A stretch of 64,000 bases of DNA, taken from PALSA-505 sp036496025. GTDB lineage: Bacteria > Actinomycetota > Actinomycetes > Streptosporangiales > Streptosporangiaceae. The stretch's first letter is position 1. Each line of letters opens with the position of its first letter. A model generated the notes under the pieces. The model worked only from the letters and a program-made list of their open reading frames with translations, made no database searches and was not told the DNA's origin. A program made the position numbers and the translations under genes. The stretch is taken from assembly GCA_036496025.1 (NCBI GenBank), contig DASXLW010000045.1, positions 55,436 through 119,435 on the forward strand. Direction: 5' to 3'. Of this stretch, positions 15,442-24,384 are shown piece after piece.

Positions 15442-16908
15442 CTAGCGCAGGGCCCCGGCTGACTGCTGGCCGGACCGCGCGGCGGCCGGGACGGCCGGCC
15501 GCCGCCGGCCACCCAGGCCCAGGGCCGCGGCCGCTCCCAGCACCGACAGGCCCGCCGCGACCGCGAGGGCCGGACGGTATCCGCTGGTCACCGCGGCCGG
15601 ACCGGCCAGGCTGCCTTCGGAGTTGAACACGGCGGTGACGATCGCGACGCCGAAGACCGCGCCGAACTGCTGCAGCGTGTTCAGGGTTCCCGAGGCCTTC
15701 CCGAGCAGCGCGGACGGGGCCGCGTTCAGCCCGGCCGCGGTCACGCACGGCAGGGCCATCGAGATCCCGGTCCCGGCCACGACGAACGGCCAGACGTAGC
15801 TGGCGTAACCCGCGGACGTGCCGGCCAGCGAGACGATCCAGGCGAACCCCGCGCCCTGCAGCACCAGGCCGGGGACGACGAGCCTGCGGGCGCCGATCCG
15901 GTCCGAGATAGCTCCCGCCACCGGCGCCACCAGCAGCGGAGTGGCCGTCCAGGGCAGGAACCGCAGCCCGGTCCCCAGCGGTGAGTCGCCCGCGGCGAAC
16001 TGGAAGAACTGGCTGGTGAGAAACGCGGCCGAGAAGATGGCCGCGCTCATCAGGAACTGGGTGGCGCTGGCGGCGGCGAAGCTGCCGCGGCGGAAGAGCC
16101 CGAGCGGGATCATCGGCTCGGCCACCCGCGCCTCGCGCTGCAGGAAGCCGGCCATGGCCGCCGCGCCCAGGGCCAGTCCCGCCACGTTCTGGGCGCTTCC
16201 CCAGCCGGCCTGGCCACCTTCCACAACCCCCCAGATCACTAGGGCCGCGCCGGCGGAGACCAGGACGAGCGCCGGGATATCGAGCCGCGCCGGCGGGCCG
16301 TAGCTCTCGCGCAGCCGCAACCGGGCGCCGCAGGCGGCGAGGAGGCCGATCGGCACGTTCACCCAGAAGATCCAGTGCCAGTTCAGGCCCTGCGTGATCG
16401 AACCGCCAACCAGGGGGCCGCACGCCACCGCCAGTCCCGCGATGCCGCCCCAGATGCCCAGGACCGCGCCTCGCTTCTCCCGTGGGAAGGCGGCGGTGAG
16501 AATGGTGAGCCCGAGCGGCATGATGAACGACGCGCCAATACCCTGCACAGCGCGGAAGGCGATGAGCCACCCGGCGCTGGGGGCCAGCGCGCACGCGGCC
16601 GATGCGGCCGTGAATACCGCCAGGCCGATCACGTAGACGCGCCGGCGCCCGAGCCGGTCGCCCAGCGCAGCGGCCGTAATGATGCCTGCTCCGAAGGCCA
16701 TGGTGTAGGCGCTCACTGTCCACTGCAGGGTCGCGATTCCGCCGCCCAGCTGGCGGTGGATGGACGGCAGTGCGGTCACCACCACCAGCGCGTCCAGGGT
16801 CACCATGAAGTACGCCACCGACGTCAGGAGCACGGTGAGCGTCCGGCTCGGGATTCCGGTGCTGGACGGCGCGGTTCGCGCCGGGATAACGCGATCTATG
16901 TCAGTCAT
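15442..16908 (-). CDS. MFS drug exporter, DHA2 (14-TMS) family
   Basis: 488 residues from ATG 16908, with GGAG seven bases upstream. Multiple membrane segments and DHA2 motifs are present: LDALVVVTALPSIHRQLG (motif D1), GDRLGRRRVYVIGL (motif A) and an antiporter motif C-like GPLVGGSITQGLNWHWIFWV. It would export hydrophobic drugs or metabolites with proton antiport across the cytoplasmic membrane. It is divergent from the ECF sigma factor at 17107, which may control it. The substrate cannot be inferred. Confidence 0.92.
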   Translation of the reverse strand: MTDIDRVIPARTAPSSTGIPSRTLTVLLTSVAYFMVTLDALVVVTALPSIHRQLGGGIATLQWTVSAYTMAFGAGIITAAALGDRLGRRRVYVIGLAVFTAASAACALAPSAGWLIAFRAVQGIGASFIMPLGLTILTAAFPREKRGAVLGIWGGIAGLAVACGPLVGGSITQGLNWHWIFWVNVPIGLLAACGARLRLRESYGPPARLDIPALVLVSAGAALVIWGVVEGGQAGWGSAQNVAGLALGAAAMAGFLQREARVAEPMIPLGLFRRGSFAAASATQFLMSAAIFSAAFLTSQFFQFAAGDSPLGTGLRFLPWTATPLLVAPVAGAISDRIGARRLVVPGLVLQGAGFAWIVSLAGTSAGYASYVWPFVVAGTGISMALPCVTAAGLNAAPSALLGKASGTLNTLQQFGAVFGVAIVTAVFNSEGSLAGPAAVTSGYRPALAVAAGLSVLGAAAALGLGGRRRPAVPAAARSGQQSAGALR

Positions 16909-17106
16909 GTCCGTGCTCCGTTCGGCCGGCTCGCTTCCGGCCCGGGTCGGCTTTCGGCCGGCCCGGAGCCGGCCACTGTCACCGATGCCGACACCGGCGG
17001 CGTCGCGGAATGGGCCGTTGCCGGCCGCCCAGTTCACCGGGCCGCCGGTGTCTGTACGGAGAGATGGCGCGGGAGGTCTGAGTCGAGATGATGCGAGGAT
17101 GGCGCT

Positions 17107-18114
17107 GTGATCATGGAGTTGCTGACGCAGGCCCGAGGCGGGGACGGGGAGGCGTTCGCGCAGCTCACCGGTCCGTACCGGCGCGAGCTGCAGGTGCACT
17201 GCTACCGGATCCTCGGCTCGGCGCAGGACGCCGAGGACGCGCTGCAGGAGACGCTGCTGGCGGCCTGGCAGGGCATCGGCGGTTTCGAAGGGCGGGCCTC
17301 GGTCCGGACCTGGCTGTACCGGATCGCGACCAGCCGCTGCCTGAACGCGCTGCGGTCGGCTAAGCGGCGCCCGCGGATGGAGCCGTCATTTTCCGCGCTG
17401 CGGCCGCCCGAGCCAACCCGCGCGGGCGACCCGGTCTGGCTCGAGCCCTACCCGGACCTGCTGCTTGAAGGTCTGGCCGACCGCAGCCCGGGCCCCGAAG
17501 CTCGGTATGAGACCCGGGAAGCCATTTCGCTGGCCTTCATTACCGCGCTCCAGTTGCTGCCGCCTCGTCAGCGCGCCGTCCTGGTCTTGCGGGACGTCCT
17601 GGGCTTTCGGGCCAGCGAGGTAGCGCACATCCTCGACACGACCGAGGAGTCGGTGACCAGCGCGCTCAAGCGCGCCCGCGCGACGCTGGAACACAGGTCC
17701 CCGGCCGGCCAGGCGGCCGCGGCCCCGGAACCGAATTCACCGGCCGAGACCGAGCTCGTCGAGCGGCTGACCCGGGCCTACGAGGCCAACGACCTGGACG
17801 GCGTGGTGGCCCTGCTGACCCACGACGTCTGGCTGCGGATGCCGCCCATCCCGCTGGAGTACCAGGGGCGCGACCTGGCGGCCCGGTTCTTCTCTGTGGT
17901 GGCGTTCCGTCCCGGCCGCAGATTCCGCGTCATCGCCACCCGGGCCAACCATCAGCCGGCGCTTGGCGTATACGTGGCCGAGCCGCACGCGCGGATCCTG
18001 CACGCGAACGGGCTCGTCGTCCTCACCCTGGCCGGCGACCGGATCGCCGCTATGACCCGGTTCGACAACACCGTGCTGCCCCTGTTCGGGCTGCCGCGGA
18101 CGCTGCCGCTCTGA
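17107..18114 (+). CDS. ECF sigma factor with C-terminal SnoaL-like domain
   Basis: 335 residues from GTG 17107 (GAGGA at 17094-17098); ATG 17113 is an alternative. Region 2 (YRRELQVHCYRILGSAQDAE) and region 4 (LPPRQRAVLVLRDVLGFRAS) of sigma-70 are clear. Residues about 210-335 form a SnoaL/NTF2-like domain ending FGLPRTLPL. Such fused factors (SigG/ECF41-related) are not paired with a classical anti-sigma factor, the extra domain acting in cis. No anti-sigma gene is adjacent here. A paralogue of the same layout lies at 35521-36594. Confidence 0.92.
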   Translation: MIMELLTQARGGDGEAFAQLTGPYRRELQVHCYRILGSAQDAEDALQETLLAAWQGIGGFEGRASVRTWLYRIATSRCLNALRSAKRRPRMEPSFSALRPPEPTRAGDPVWLEPYPDLLLEGLADRSPGPEARYETREAISLAFITALQLLPPRQRAVLVLRDVLGFRASEVAHILDTTEESVTSALKRARATLEHRSPAGQAAAAPEPNSPAETELVERLTRAYEANDLDGVVALLTHDVWLRMPPIPLEYQGRDLAARFFSVVAFRPGRRFRVIATRANHQPALGVYVAEPHARILHANGLVVLTLAGDRIAAMTRFDNTVLPLFGLPRTLPL

Positions 18115-18188
18115 TCTAGGCCCGAGGCATCCCGGGCAAGCGGGCCTCCGGTTGACAGCGGGTCGCCGCGGTCGATGTACTTCGTTGC

Positions 18189-18545
18189 ATGTCGAATACT
18201 GCTCCCGGCATAGCGGGCAGCTTCCCTGTGACCACCGCGCTCGGGCTTCAGGGCCTGACCATCGAGCAGGACGTGGGTCTCGCGTTCGGCCTGGTCGTCC
18301 GCAGCATGGGCTTCGCCAAGGGAGTCGGCGCCAGCTTCAAGGCGCTGCGCCAGGGCGAGGTCACACAGTACACCGAGCTGCTCGAGGACAGCCGGCGGCA
18401 CGCGGTCGACCGGATGATAGAAAACGCCCGGCTGCTCGGTGCCAACGCGGTCGTGGCCATGCGATTCGACTCCTCCGAGATCGGCCAGGGGCTCACTGAG
18501 ATCGTCGCCTACGGCGCCGCGGTGATCGCCAAGCCCGCATCGTAG
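18189..18545 (+). CDS. YbjQ/UPF0145 family protein
   Basis: 118 residues. The family core is visible as FPVTTALGLQGLTIEQDVGL, then the helix DSRRHAVDRMIENARLLGANAVVAM and the C-terminal strand TEIVAYGAAV. These small proteins form pentameric beta structures and are annotated as putative heavy-metal-binding; the role is unproven. The gene is followed after two bases by the DUF1707 gene, so they are probably cotranscribed. Confidence 0.88.
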   Translation: MSNTAPGIAGSFPVTTALGLQGLTIEQDVGLAFGLVVRSMGFAKGVGASFKALRQGEVTQYTELLEDSRRHAVDRMIENARLLGANAVVAMRFDSSEIGQGLTEIVAYGAAVIAKPAS

Positions 18546-18547
18546 CC

Positions 18548-18955
18548 ATGCCCGGGCCGGAGCCAGGCGGCCCGCGGTCGCCGCTGGCTGACGCCGATCG
18601 CGAGCGGCTGGCCGCCCTGCTGCGCGAACACTACGCGCAGGGCAGCCTCAGCCTGGACGAGCTGCGCCGGCGGGTAGGCATCGTCCTGGCCGCGGAGTAC
18701 TCCGACGAGGCGATGGTCGCCGTCGCGGATCTTCCCCTGCTCGCCAGCGGCCGCGGCGCGGGCGCCGGATCGGGCGGGCCCGGCGCACCGCGGATGAGCA
18801 TCGGGCAGCGCCGCCGGCACGCGCAGGCCGCCGTCCCCGGCCCGGGATGGATGCCCACGCCCGAGCGATTCCGGGATCCGTCCACCAAGAAGATCATGCG
18901 GGTCTGGATCGACCCCGCGGACGGCAGCAGGCACTATGTGCCCGACGACGGCTGA
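18548..18955 (+). CDS. DUF1707 domain protein
   Basis: 135 residues. The N-terminal half is the DUF1707 helix pair (DADRERLAALLREHYAQGSL, SLDELRRRVGIVLAAEY), an actinobacterial SHOCT-like motif. The linker is Gly/Ala-rich, and the C-terminal DPSTKKIMRVWIDPADGSRH resembles a short strand pair. There is no membrane segment, unlike many DUF1707 proteins. The function is unknown. Confidence 0.85.
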   Translation: MPGPEPGGPRSPLADADRERLAALLREHYAQGSLSLDELRRRVGIVLAAEYSDEAMVAVADLPLLASGRGAGAGSGGPGAPRMSIGQRRRHAQAAVPGPGWMPTPERFRDPSTKKIMRVWIDPADGSRHYVPDDG

Positions 18956-19046
18956 CCCGGACCGGCCCGGCAGCCACCACGTTCATCGAGAGCGACATCG
19001 CCCCCACCCAGCAGCAACCAGCAGCACATCTACAAGGGCGGCACCG

Positions 19047-19075
19047 CGGGCTGCCGAACCTCTCTCGGCAGCCCG
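19047..19075 (+). terminator. Stem-loop terminator after the YbjQ-DUF1707 pair
   Basis: CGGGCTGCCGA at 19047-19057 pairs perfectly with TCGGCAGCCCG at 19065-19075 around a 7-base loop, about 90 bases after the DUF1707 stop. The rest of the 18956-19244 gap holds no convincing gene. Confidence 0.7.
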
Positions 19076-19244
19076 GTAGCCCCGGCAGGCGGGTGCCGGG
19101 GCCACCGCCACGGCGGGTCCCGGGGCGACGTGGCCCGACGCGCAGGCCGGGCGGCCCAATGATGGGCAACTAACCACTGACCTGAAAGACTGACGTGCAA
19201 GCAGCCCGCGGGTGCAGCGGCTGGGGCGAGGAAAGGACGCAGCG

Positions 19245-19529
19245 ATGGCCGATACGGGCACAGCCTCAGTGCCGGCGGTGACTACAGAGACGGTGCCGGC
19301 GACGCAGAATCCGGACACGCTGGTCCGCGAGATCGAACGCACTCGGGACAACCTGGCGCGCACGATCGATGCGATCGCCGAACGGGTCAGTCCGGGCAAC
19401 AACGCGCGGCGCGCGCTGGTGCGGGCGCGCGAGCGGACCGGCGGGATCGATCTGCGCTACGTGGCGGCGGGCGCTGCGGTCGTGGTCGGCGTCACCGCCG
19501 CCCTCGTGATCTGGCGCGGCCGCAGGTAG
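19245..19529 (+). CDS. DUF3618 small membrane protein
   Basis: 94 residues from ATG 19245, with AAAGGA at seven bases. The DUF3618 signature helix (DTLVREIERTRDNLARTIDA, then IAERVSPGNNARRALVR) precedes one C-terminal transmembrane segment (YVAAGAAVVVGVTAALVIW) and a basic tail. The topology suggests a cytoplasmic helical domain on a membrane anchor. The function is unknown; family members often occur near other membrane-stress genes. It converges on gcvH. Confidence 0.88.
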   Translation: MADTGTASVPAVTTETVPATQNPDTLVREIERTRDNLARTIDAIAERVSPGNNARRALVRARERTGGIDLRYVAAGAAVVVGVTAALVIWRGRR

Positions 19530-19545
19530 ATCACCCCGCCCCGGT

Positions 19546-19935
19546 TCAGCCCTCGGCGGAGATCAGCTCGGCGTACTGCTCGGCCGTCAGGAGGTCTGAC
19601 GGCGGCTCGTCATCCAGCCGCACCTTGAACAGCCACCCGGCGCCGTACGGATCGGAGTTGACCAGCCCCGGGTCGTCCTCGATGTCCGCGTTCACGTCGG
19701 TGACCTCGCCGCCCACCGGCGAGTACAGGTCGCTGACCGACTTGGTGGACTCGATCTCGCCGCACGGCTCGCCGGCGGTCACCTTCGTTCCCGGGGTTGG
19801 CGGGGACACGTAGACCACATCGCCGAGCGCGTCTGCGGCGTGCTCGGTGATGCCGACGGAGGCCGCCTGGCCCTCGATCGCCACCCATTCGTGCTCTGCG
19901 GTGTACCGGAGCTGCTGAGGCACGGTCATGGTCAT
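19546..19935 (-). CDS. gcvH: Glycine cleavage system H protein
   Basis: 129 residues. The lipoyl-lysine is K65 in GEIESTKSVSDLYSP, and the flanking TAEHEWVAI, LGDVVYVSPPTPG and DPYGAGWLFKV are typical. The protein carries the aminomethyl group between GcvP and GcvT. The ATG overlaps the gcvT stop (ATGA), so the genes are coupled. gcvP is not in the window. Confidence 0.95.
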   Translation of the reverse strand: MTMTVPQQLRYTAEHEWVAIEGQAASVGITEHAADALGDVVYVSPPTPGTKVTAGEPCGEIESTKSVSDLYSPVGGEVTDVNADIEDDPGLVNSDPYGAGWLFKVRLDDEPPSDLLTAEQYAELISAEG

Positions 19936-21086
19936 CGCTTCCTGGAGTAGAAGGGGAGCGTCACCAGGTCAGCGGGCTCCCCGCGACCTCTGATGTCGAT
20001 GGAGAGGCGGGTGTCCTGCGCGTCGGCGCCGGTGACGGCCTGCGCCTCGGCCAGCCCGGGAACGTCGGGGTCGAGGTAGGCCATGGCGATCGGCACGCCC
20101 AGCGTCGGCGACGGCGCGCCGCTGGTCACCGCGCCGCGCGCCTGCCCGTCCCAGAGCACGGAGTATCCGTGCCGGGGGACCCGGCGGCCCCGGACGGTGA
20201 GCCCGGCCAGCACCCGGCGCGGCGGCTGCCCGGCGCGCTGAGCCAGCGCGGCACGTCCCACGAAGTCTCCCGGTTTATCGAGCTTGACCACCCGGCCCAG
20301 CCCGGCGTCGAACGGTGTCATGTCAGGGCCGAGTTCATTGCCGTACAGCGGCATGCCGGCCTCAAGCCGGAGGGTATCGCGCGCCGCGAGGCCGGCCGGT
20401 ATGAGCCCGTGCTCCGCCCCGGCGGCGGTGAGCGCGGTCCACAACGGCTCCGCGTCCTCGGGCCGGCAGAACATCTCAAAGCCGTCCTCGCCGGTGTATC
20501 CGGTGCGGGCGAGCAGGACCGGCCGGCCGCAGACGACCGCATCGTGGCTCGCGTAGTACTTGACCCCGGCGAGGTCGATGTCGGTGACCGGGGCGAGTAT
20601 CGCAGCGGCGTTCGGGCCCTGCACCGCGATCAGGGCGTAGTCCGCGGTCTGGTCGGTTACCCCGGCGTCGAATCCGGCGGACCGGCCGGACAGTTCCCGG
20701 CTGACTACCGCGGTGTTCGCCGCGTTGGCCACCACGAGGAACTCGGCATCCGACAGCCGGTAGACGATCAGGTCGTCGAGCACCCCGCCGTCGGCGGCGC
20801 AGATCATCGTGTAGCGCGCCCGGCCCGGGGCGAGCGCGGACGGCTGCCCGACCAGCGCGTAATCGAGCGCGGCCCCGGCCCCGGCGCCGGTCACCGCGAT
20901 CTCTCCCATGTGCGAGAGGTCGAACATCCCGGCCGCGGTGCGGACCGCGCGGTGCTCGGCGGTCTCGCTCTCGTACCGCAGCGGCATCTGCCATCCGGCG
21001 AATTCGGTCAAGGTGGCGCCAAGGCGCTGGTGAACCGGCAGCAGCGGGCTGCGCCGCGGCGGGCCGGCGGGTTCGGACTGGGTCAT
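19932..21086 (-). CDS. gcvT: Aminomethyltransferase (glycine cleavage T protein)
   Basis: 384 residues from ATG 21086; the longer frame overlaps the divergent gene at 21155 and is rejected. GcvT motifs are LTEFAGWQMPLRY, GMFDLSHMGEI, LARTGYTGEDGFE, LIPAGLAARDTLRLEAGMPLY and PSPTLGVPIAMAYL. It transfers the one-carbon unit to tetrahydrofolate and releases ammonia. No glycine riboswitch fits in the 68-bp upstream gap. Confidence 0.95.
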   Translation of the reverse strand: MTQSEPAGPPRRSPLLPVHQRLGATLTEFAGWQMPLRYESETAEHRAVRTAAGMFDLSHMGEIAVTGAGAGAALDYALVGQPSALAPGRARYTMICAADGGVLDDLIVYRLSDAEFLVVANAANTAVVSRELSGRSAGFDAGVTDQTADYALIAVQGPNAAAILAPVTDIDLAGVKYYASHDAVVCGRPVLLARTGYTGEDGFEMFCRPEDAEPLWTALTAAGAEHGLIPAGLAARDTLRLEAGMPLYGNELGPDMTPFDAGLGRVVKLDKPGDFVGRAALAQRAGQPPRRVLAGLTVRGRRVPRHGYSVLWDGQARGAVTSGAPSPTLGVPIAMAYLDPDVPGLAEAQAVTGADAQDTRLSIDIRGRGEPADLVTLPFYSRKR

Positions 21087-21154
21087 GGGCGGGCAACTCC
21101 AGAGGTCGGTTGCGACCCTAGCAGGATGCCATCGCCACGTGATAAGGCAGATCA

Positions 21155-21433
21155 ATGGACCTGCTCACCGAGGAAGCACTCGCCGCAGAGCTTGTCACCG
21201 TGCCTGAGTGGGCACACGTCGGGGACAGCATCACGCGCACCGTCACCCGGGCCGATTTCCGCGCCGCGATGCTCTATGTCGGCGCGGTTGCCTACCTGGC
21301 CGAGGAAGCCAATCACCACCCGGACATCGGTGTCCAGTGGAACAAGGTGACGCTGACCCTGTCCACTCACTCGGCAGGCGGGCTGACCGGCAACGACTTC
21401 GCGCTGGCCCGGACCATCGACGCGCTGACCTGA
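21155..21433 (+). CDS. 4a-hydroxytetrahydrobiopterin dehydratase
   Basis: 92 residues, the normal length. The signature EEANHHPDIGVQWNKVTLTL with the following HSAGGLTGNDFALA gives the conserved histidines and Trp of pterin-4a-carbinolamine dehydratase. The reaction regenerates quinonoid dihydropterin after aromatic amino acid hydroxylation. No hydroxylase is nearby. The gene diverges from gcvT with 68 bp between starts. Confidence 0.92.
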   Translation: MDLLTEEALAAELVTVPEWAHVGDSITRTVTRADFRAAMLYVGAVAYLAEEANHHPDIGVQWNKVTLTLSTHSAGGLTGNDFALARTIDALT

Positions 21434-21455
21434 GTTCGGGCGCGCCGCGGATCAG

Positions 21456-21499
21456 CGCGAAGCGTTGGCAGCGGCTGATAGCCGTGCTGATGCTTCGCG
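21456..21499. terminator. Compound stem-loop between convergent genes
   Basis: Outer arms CGCGAAGC (21456-21463) and GCTTCGCG (21492-21499) enclose an inner hairpin (CGGCT-GAT-AGCCG). It sits between the pterin dehydratase stop and the P450 stop and could end transcription from both sides. Confidence 0.55.
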
Positions 21500-21506
21500 T
21501 TAACGG

Positions 21507-22751
21507 CTAGGTGCCGAACTCGCACGGCATCCGCTTGATGCCGTTGATGAACGCGGACAGCAGCCGGTCCGGCTCGCCGCTGGCGCGGATGTCGGGCACC
21601 CGGCGCATCAGTTCGCGCAGCATCACCGTGATCTCCCTGCGGGCCAGGTGCGCGCCCAGGCAGAAGTGCGGGCCCGGACCGCCGAACCCCAGGTGCGGGT
21701 TGGGCTGTCTGGTGATGTCGAACCTGGCCGGGTCGGCGAACACGGATTCGTCGCGATTCGCCGCCCAGTAGAACAGGACCGCCTTGTCGCCCGCCGCGTA
21801 GTCGTGCCCGCCCATCGTGTACTCGCGGGTCAGCGTGCGCCGCATGAACATGACCGGCGACGCGTAACGCACGATCTCCTCGACCGCTCCGCCGAACCGG
21901 CCCTCGAAGTCCTCGGCGAGCAGGGCGCGCTGGTCGCCGAACTCGGTCAGCAGCCACAGCGCGTGCGAGATCGCGTTGCGCGTCGTCTCGTTGCCGGCCA
22001 CGACTAGCAGGATGAAGAACGAGGCCAGTTCCTGGCCGGTGAGCTGCTCACCATCGATGTTGGCGTTGACCAGGGCCGAGACCAGATCGTCGGTGGGGCT
22101 GGCCACCCGGGTGGCGGCCAGGTCGCCGACCAGGGCGCGCAGTTCCTCCGCGGCGGCGAAGATCTGGCCGAGCGCCTCGTCCATGTCCTCGCTGACCAGC
22201 TCGGTGTCGAACCCCGACAAGATCATGTTGCTGTTGCGCAGCACCATCGCGTAGTGCGCGTCGCCGATGCCCATCATGTCGCAGATGATCTTCAGCGGCA
22301 GCCGGACCGCGACGTGCTGCACGAAGTCGCATGGGCCGGTTTCCAGCAGCTCGGTCACGACCTGCTCGGCCGCACGCTGCACGTCGTCTTCGAATTTCTT
22401 GATCATCCGCGGCGTGAACGAGCGGGACACGATCCGGCGCAGCCGGGCGTGCCGCGGGTCGTCCATGTTGATCATGGAGCCGAAGTACTCGTTGAACTCG
22501 TCCGGCACGTCCGGGATCTGGGTAGCGCCGCGCCCCGAGCAGAATACTTCGGGGGTCCGGCTGGCCTCGATGACGTCGGCGTGCCTGACCAGGGCGTAGT
22601 ATCCGGGACCCTGCTCGGCGAAGGGCGTCTCCGGCTCGGCGAAGAAGGCAGGCCGGCCGAGGGCCCGCAGCCGGGCGAAGGCCTCGTCACGCTCGGCCAG
22701 CGGGCGGCCCCAGAAGGCGGTGTCCGACAGGTCGATATCCACGGCCGCCAT
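21507..22751 (-). CDS. Cytochrome P450 (CYP125/CYP142-like)
   Basis: 414 residues from ATG 22751. The I-helix VVAGNETTRN, the ExxR motif in EEIVR and the haem loop FGGPGPHFCLG (thiolate C364) are intact. The N-terminal DLSDTAFWGRPLAERDEAFARLR and the overall layout resemble the actinobacterial CYP125/142 group, whose studied members oxidise sterol or fatty side chains. The substrate is therefore only suggested. No ferredoxin gene is adjacent. Confidence 0.92.
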   Translation of the reverse strand: MAAVDIDLSDTAFWGRPLAERDEAFARLRALGRPAFFAEPETPFAEQGPGYYALVRHADVIEASRTPEVFCSGRGATQIPDVPDEFNEYFGSMINMDDPRHARLRRIVSRSFTPRMIKKFEDDVQRAAEQVVTELLETGPCDFVQHVAVRLPLKIICDMMGIGDAHYAMVLRNSNMILSGFDTELVSEDMDEALGQIFAAAEELRALVGDLAATRVASPTDDLVSALVNANIDGEQLTGQELASFFILLVVAGNETTRNAISHALWLLTEFGDQRALLAEDFEGRFGGAVEEIVRYASPVMFMRRTLTREYTMGGHDYAAGDKAVLFYWAANRDESVFADPARFDITRQPNPHLGFGGPGPHFCLGAHLARREITVMLRELMRRVPDIRASGEPDRLLSAFINGIKRMPCEFGT

Positions 22752-22885
22752 GCGGCACCGTCCTTTCCCGGGACTAGAACCCCGTTCGGTTCCATCCTGG
22801 CACAGTGGCTCGCGCCGCACCCCGACGGGTGCGCCGCGCGCGAATGTTCTAGCGCGCCCGCGCGCACTGATGCCAGGCTCGGAGG

Positions 22886-23725
22886 ATGGAGATCGCCGAT
22901 CACATCGCCTGCCTGCGCAGCGAGGGCGAACTGCTGGCCGAGGCGGCCGAGCGGAGCTCGCTGGGGGCGCCGGTACCCGCCTGCCCCGGGTGGCGGGTCC
23001 GGGACCTGCTCGCCCACCTGGGCTTCGTGCACCGCTGGGCCACGGGCTACGTCGCCGAGGAGCGGACCGAGATGACACCCGAGCCGGGGGAGGAGGAGAT
23101 CATCCGGCTCGCGCCCGCCGACGAATCCCTGCTGGGCTGGTTTCGCGACGGCCACGCCCGGCTCGTGTCCGTCCTGGCCGCCGCCGACCCGGCCGTGCGC
23201 TGCTGGACCTTCCTGCCCGCGCCTTCACCGCTGGCCTTCTGGGCCCGCCGCCAGGCGCACGAGACCGCCATCCACCGCGCCGATGCGCAGCTCGCCGCGG
23301 CGGCCGCGGGGTCCGGCGCGGACCTGGATCCGTTCCCCGCCGGGCTGGCCGCCGACGGCGTCGACGAGCTGCTGATGGGCTTCGGCGGCCGCAACCCCGG
23401 GTCGCTCTCCGACGCGCCGGCGACGCTGGTCATCTCGGCCGAGGACGGCGCCGCGGCCGATGAGTGGACGGTGGTCATGGGGCCGCCGCGGGCTGGGGTG
23501 TCACGCGGCCCGGGCCCGGCCGCCGCGGGTCCGGCTGATACCGCGCCCGGTCCGGCCGAGGCCGGCCCAATCGGGCCGGCGCTGGCGTACTGCCACATCA
23601 CAGGCCCGGCCTCAGCCCTGTACCTGACGCTGTGGAACCGCGGAACGGCGGCCGGCCTGGACGTGCGCGGCGACCCTGGCGTGCTGGCGACATGGCAGGA
23701 GAACATGCGAGTGCGATGGCACTGA
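22886..23725 (+). CDS. Maleylpyruvate isomerase family, mycothiol-dependent type
   Basis: 279 residues. The DinB-like N-terminal bundle has PACPGWRVRDLLAHLGFVHRW and the metal-binding HETAIHRADAQ, as in TIGR03083-type mycothiol-dependent enzymes. The C-terminus is the MDMPI-type extension but contains a Pro/Ala/Gly-rich insertion at about residues 205-230. Mycothiol use implies an actinobacterial host. The actual substrate is unknown. GGAGG touches the ATG, so translation may be leaderless or use another start. Confidence 0.85.
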   Translation: MEIADHIACLRSEGELLAEAAERSSLGAPVPACPGWRVRDLLAHLGFVHRWATGYVAEERTEMTPEPGEEEIIRLAPADESLLGWFRDGHARLVSVLAAADPAVRCWTFLPAPSPLAFWARRQAHETAIHRADAQLAAAAAGSGADLDPFPAGLAADGVDELLMGFGGRNPGSLSDAPATLVISAEDGAAADEWTVVMGPPRAGVSRGPGPAAAGPADTAPGPAEAGPIGPALAYCHITGPASALYLTLWNRGTAAGLDVRGDPGVLATWQENMRVRWH

Positions 23726-23772
23726 CCGGCGCCGTGCCCACGGTCACGCCGGCCCGCCCGCGGCCGCGCTCG

Positions 23773-23778
23773 TATGAT
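23773..23778 (+). promoter_or_regulatory. Putative -10 box of a leaderless lipoprotein gene
   Basis: TATGAT, an unusually good -10 in this GC-rich DNA, ends seven bases before GTG 23785, which has no ribosome site. This spacing puts the transcription start at or next to the start codon. No convincing -35 is seen. Confidence 0.5.
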
Positions 23779-23784
23779 GCCCCC

Positions 23785-24384
23785 GTGCTGGAAATCCTCC
23801 GACCTGGCTCCCGCCGGCTGCTGGCCGGCGTCACAGTCGCATCGGGCACGCTGCTGGCGGCCGCCTGCGGGTCGTCCGACCGGGGTGCGAACGACGTGGC
23901 CGGCACGCCCTCCCCGGCCACCGCGCGGTCCTCGGGCCCGGCCACGACCGCGGCTCCGGCGGCGACGACGGCGCTGGACACCGTCCTGGCTCCGGCTCCG
24001 ACCGCCGCGCCGCCGCCCACGGCGGCCGCCGCGGGCAGCAGCTGCGGCGCTCGGGCCGCGCACACCTTCCTGCGCGTCGCGGCGGCGCGGCCGGCGGCCG
24101 GCGGCTCGCTCACCCTGACCGCCCACCCGGCCCGGCTCGTCTGCGGCGCCCGGGGTGACTCGCGCTTCGCCGTGTCCCCCGCCACTGTGACCGCCCACGT
24201 GACCCGGGGCGCGTCGATCACCGTCTTCTCCGGGCCTGGCGCGCGCCCCGAGCCGATCACGCCGGCCAGGCTGCCCGCCTACCTGGCCAGCGACCAGGAC
24301 ACCCGGCCATTCCTCGTGACCGGGCCGCTCAACGCGATCAGCGGCCTGCACGAGCAGTTCGGTTTCTTGACCGCCGGACGATGA
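23785..24384 (+). CDS. Putative lipoprotein of unknown function
   Basis: 199 residues from GTG 23785. A signal sequence (RRLLAGVTVASGTLLAAAC) ends in a lipobox, so the mature protein would be anchored at its Cys outside the membrane. A Thr/Ala/Pro-rich linker follows, then a C-terminal domain (SCGARAAHTFLRVAAARPAA) with a second cysteine in RLVCGARG, perhaps forming a disulfide. No family is recognised with certainty. Its stop overlaps the FAD dehydrogenase start (ATGA). Confidence 0.72.
   Translation: MLEILRPGSRRLLAGVTVASGTLLAAACGSSDRGANDVAGTPSPATARSSGPATTAAPAATTALDTVLAPAPTAAPPPTAAAAGSSCGARAAHTFLRVAAARPAAGGSLTLTAHPARLVCGARGDSRFAVSPATVTAHVTRGASITVFSGPGARPEPITPARLPAYLASDQDTRPFLVTGPLNAISGLHEQFGFLTAGR

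Noticed and set aside
21087..21154. Glycine riboswitch upstream of gcvT
   Set aside because: Only 68 bp separate the divergent starts, too short for the aptamer, and none of its motifs is seen.
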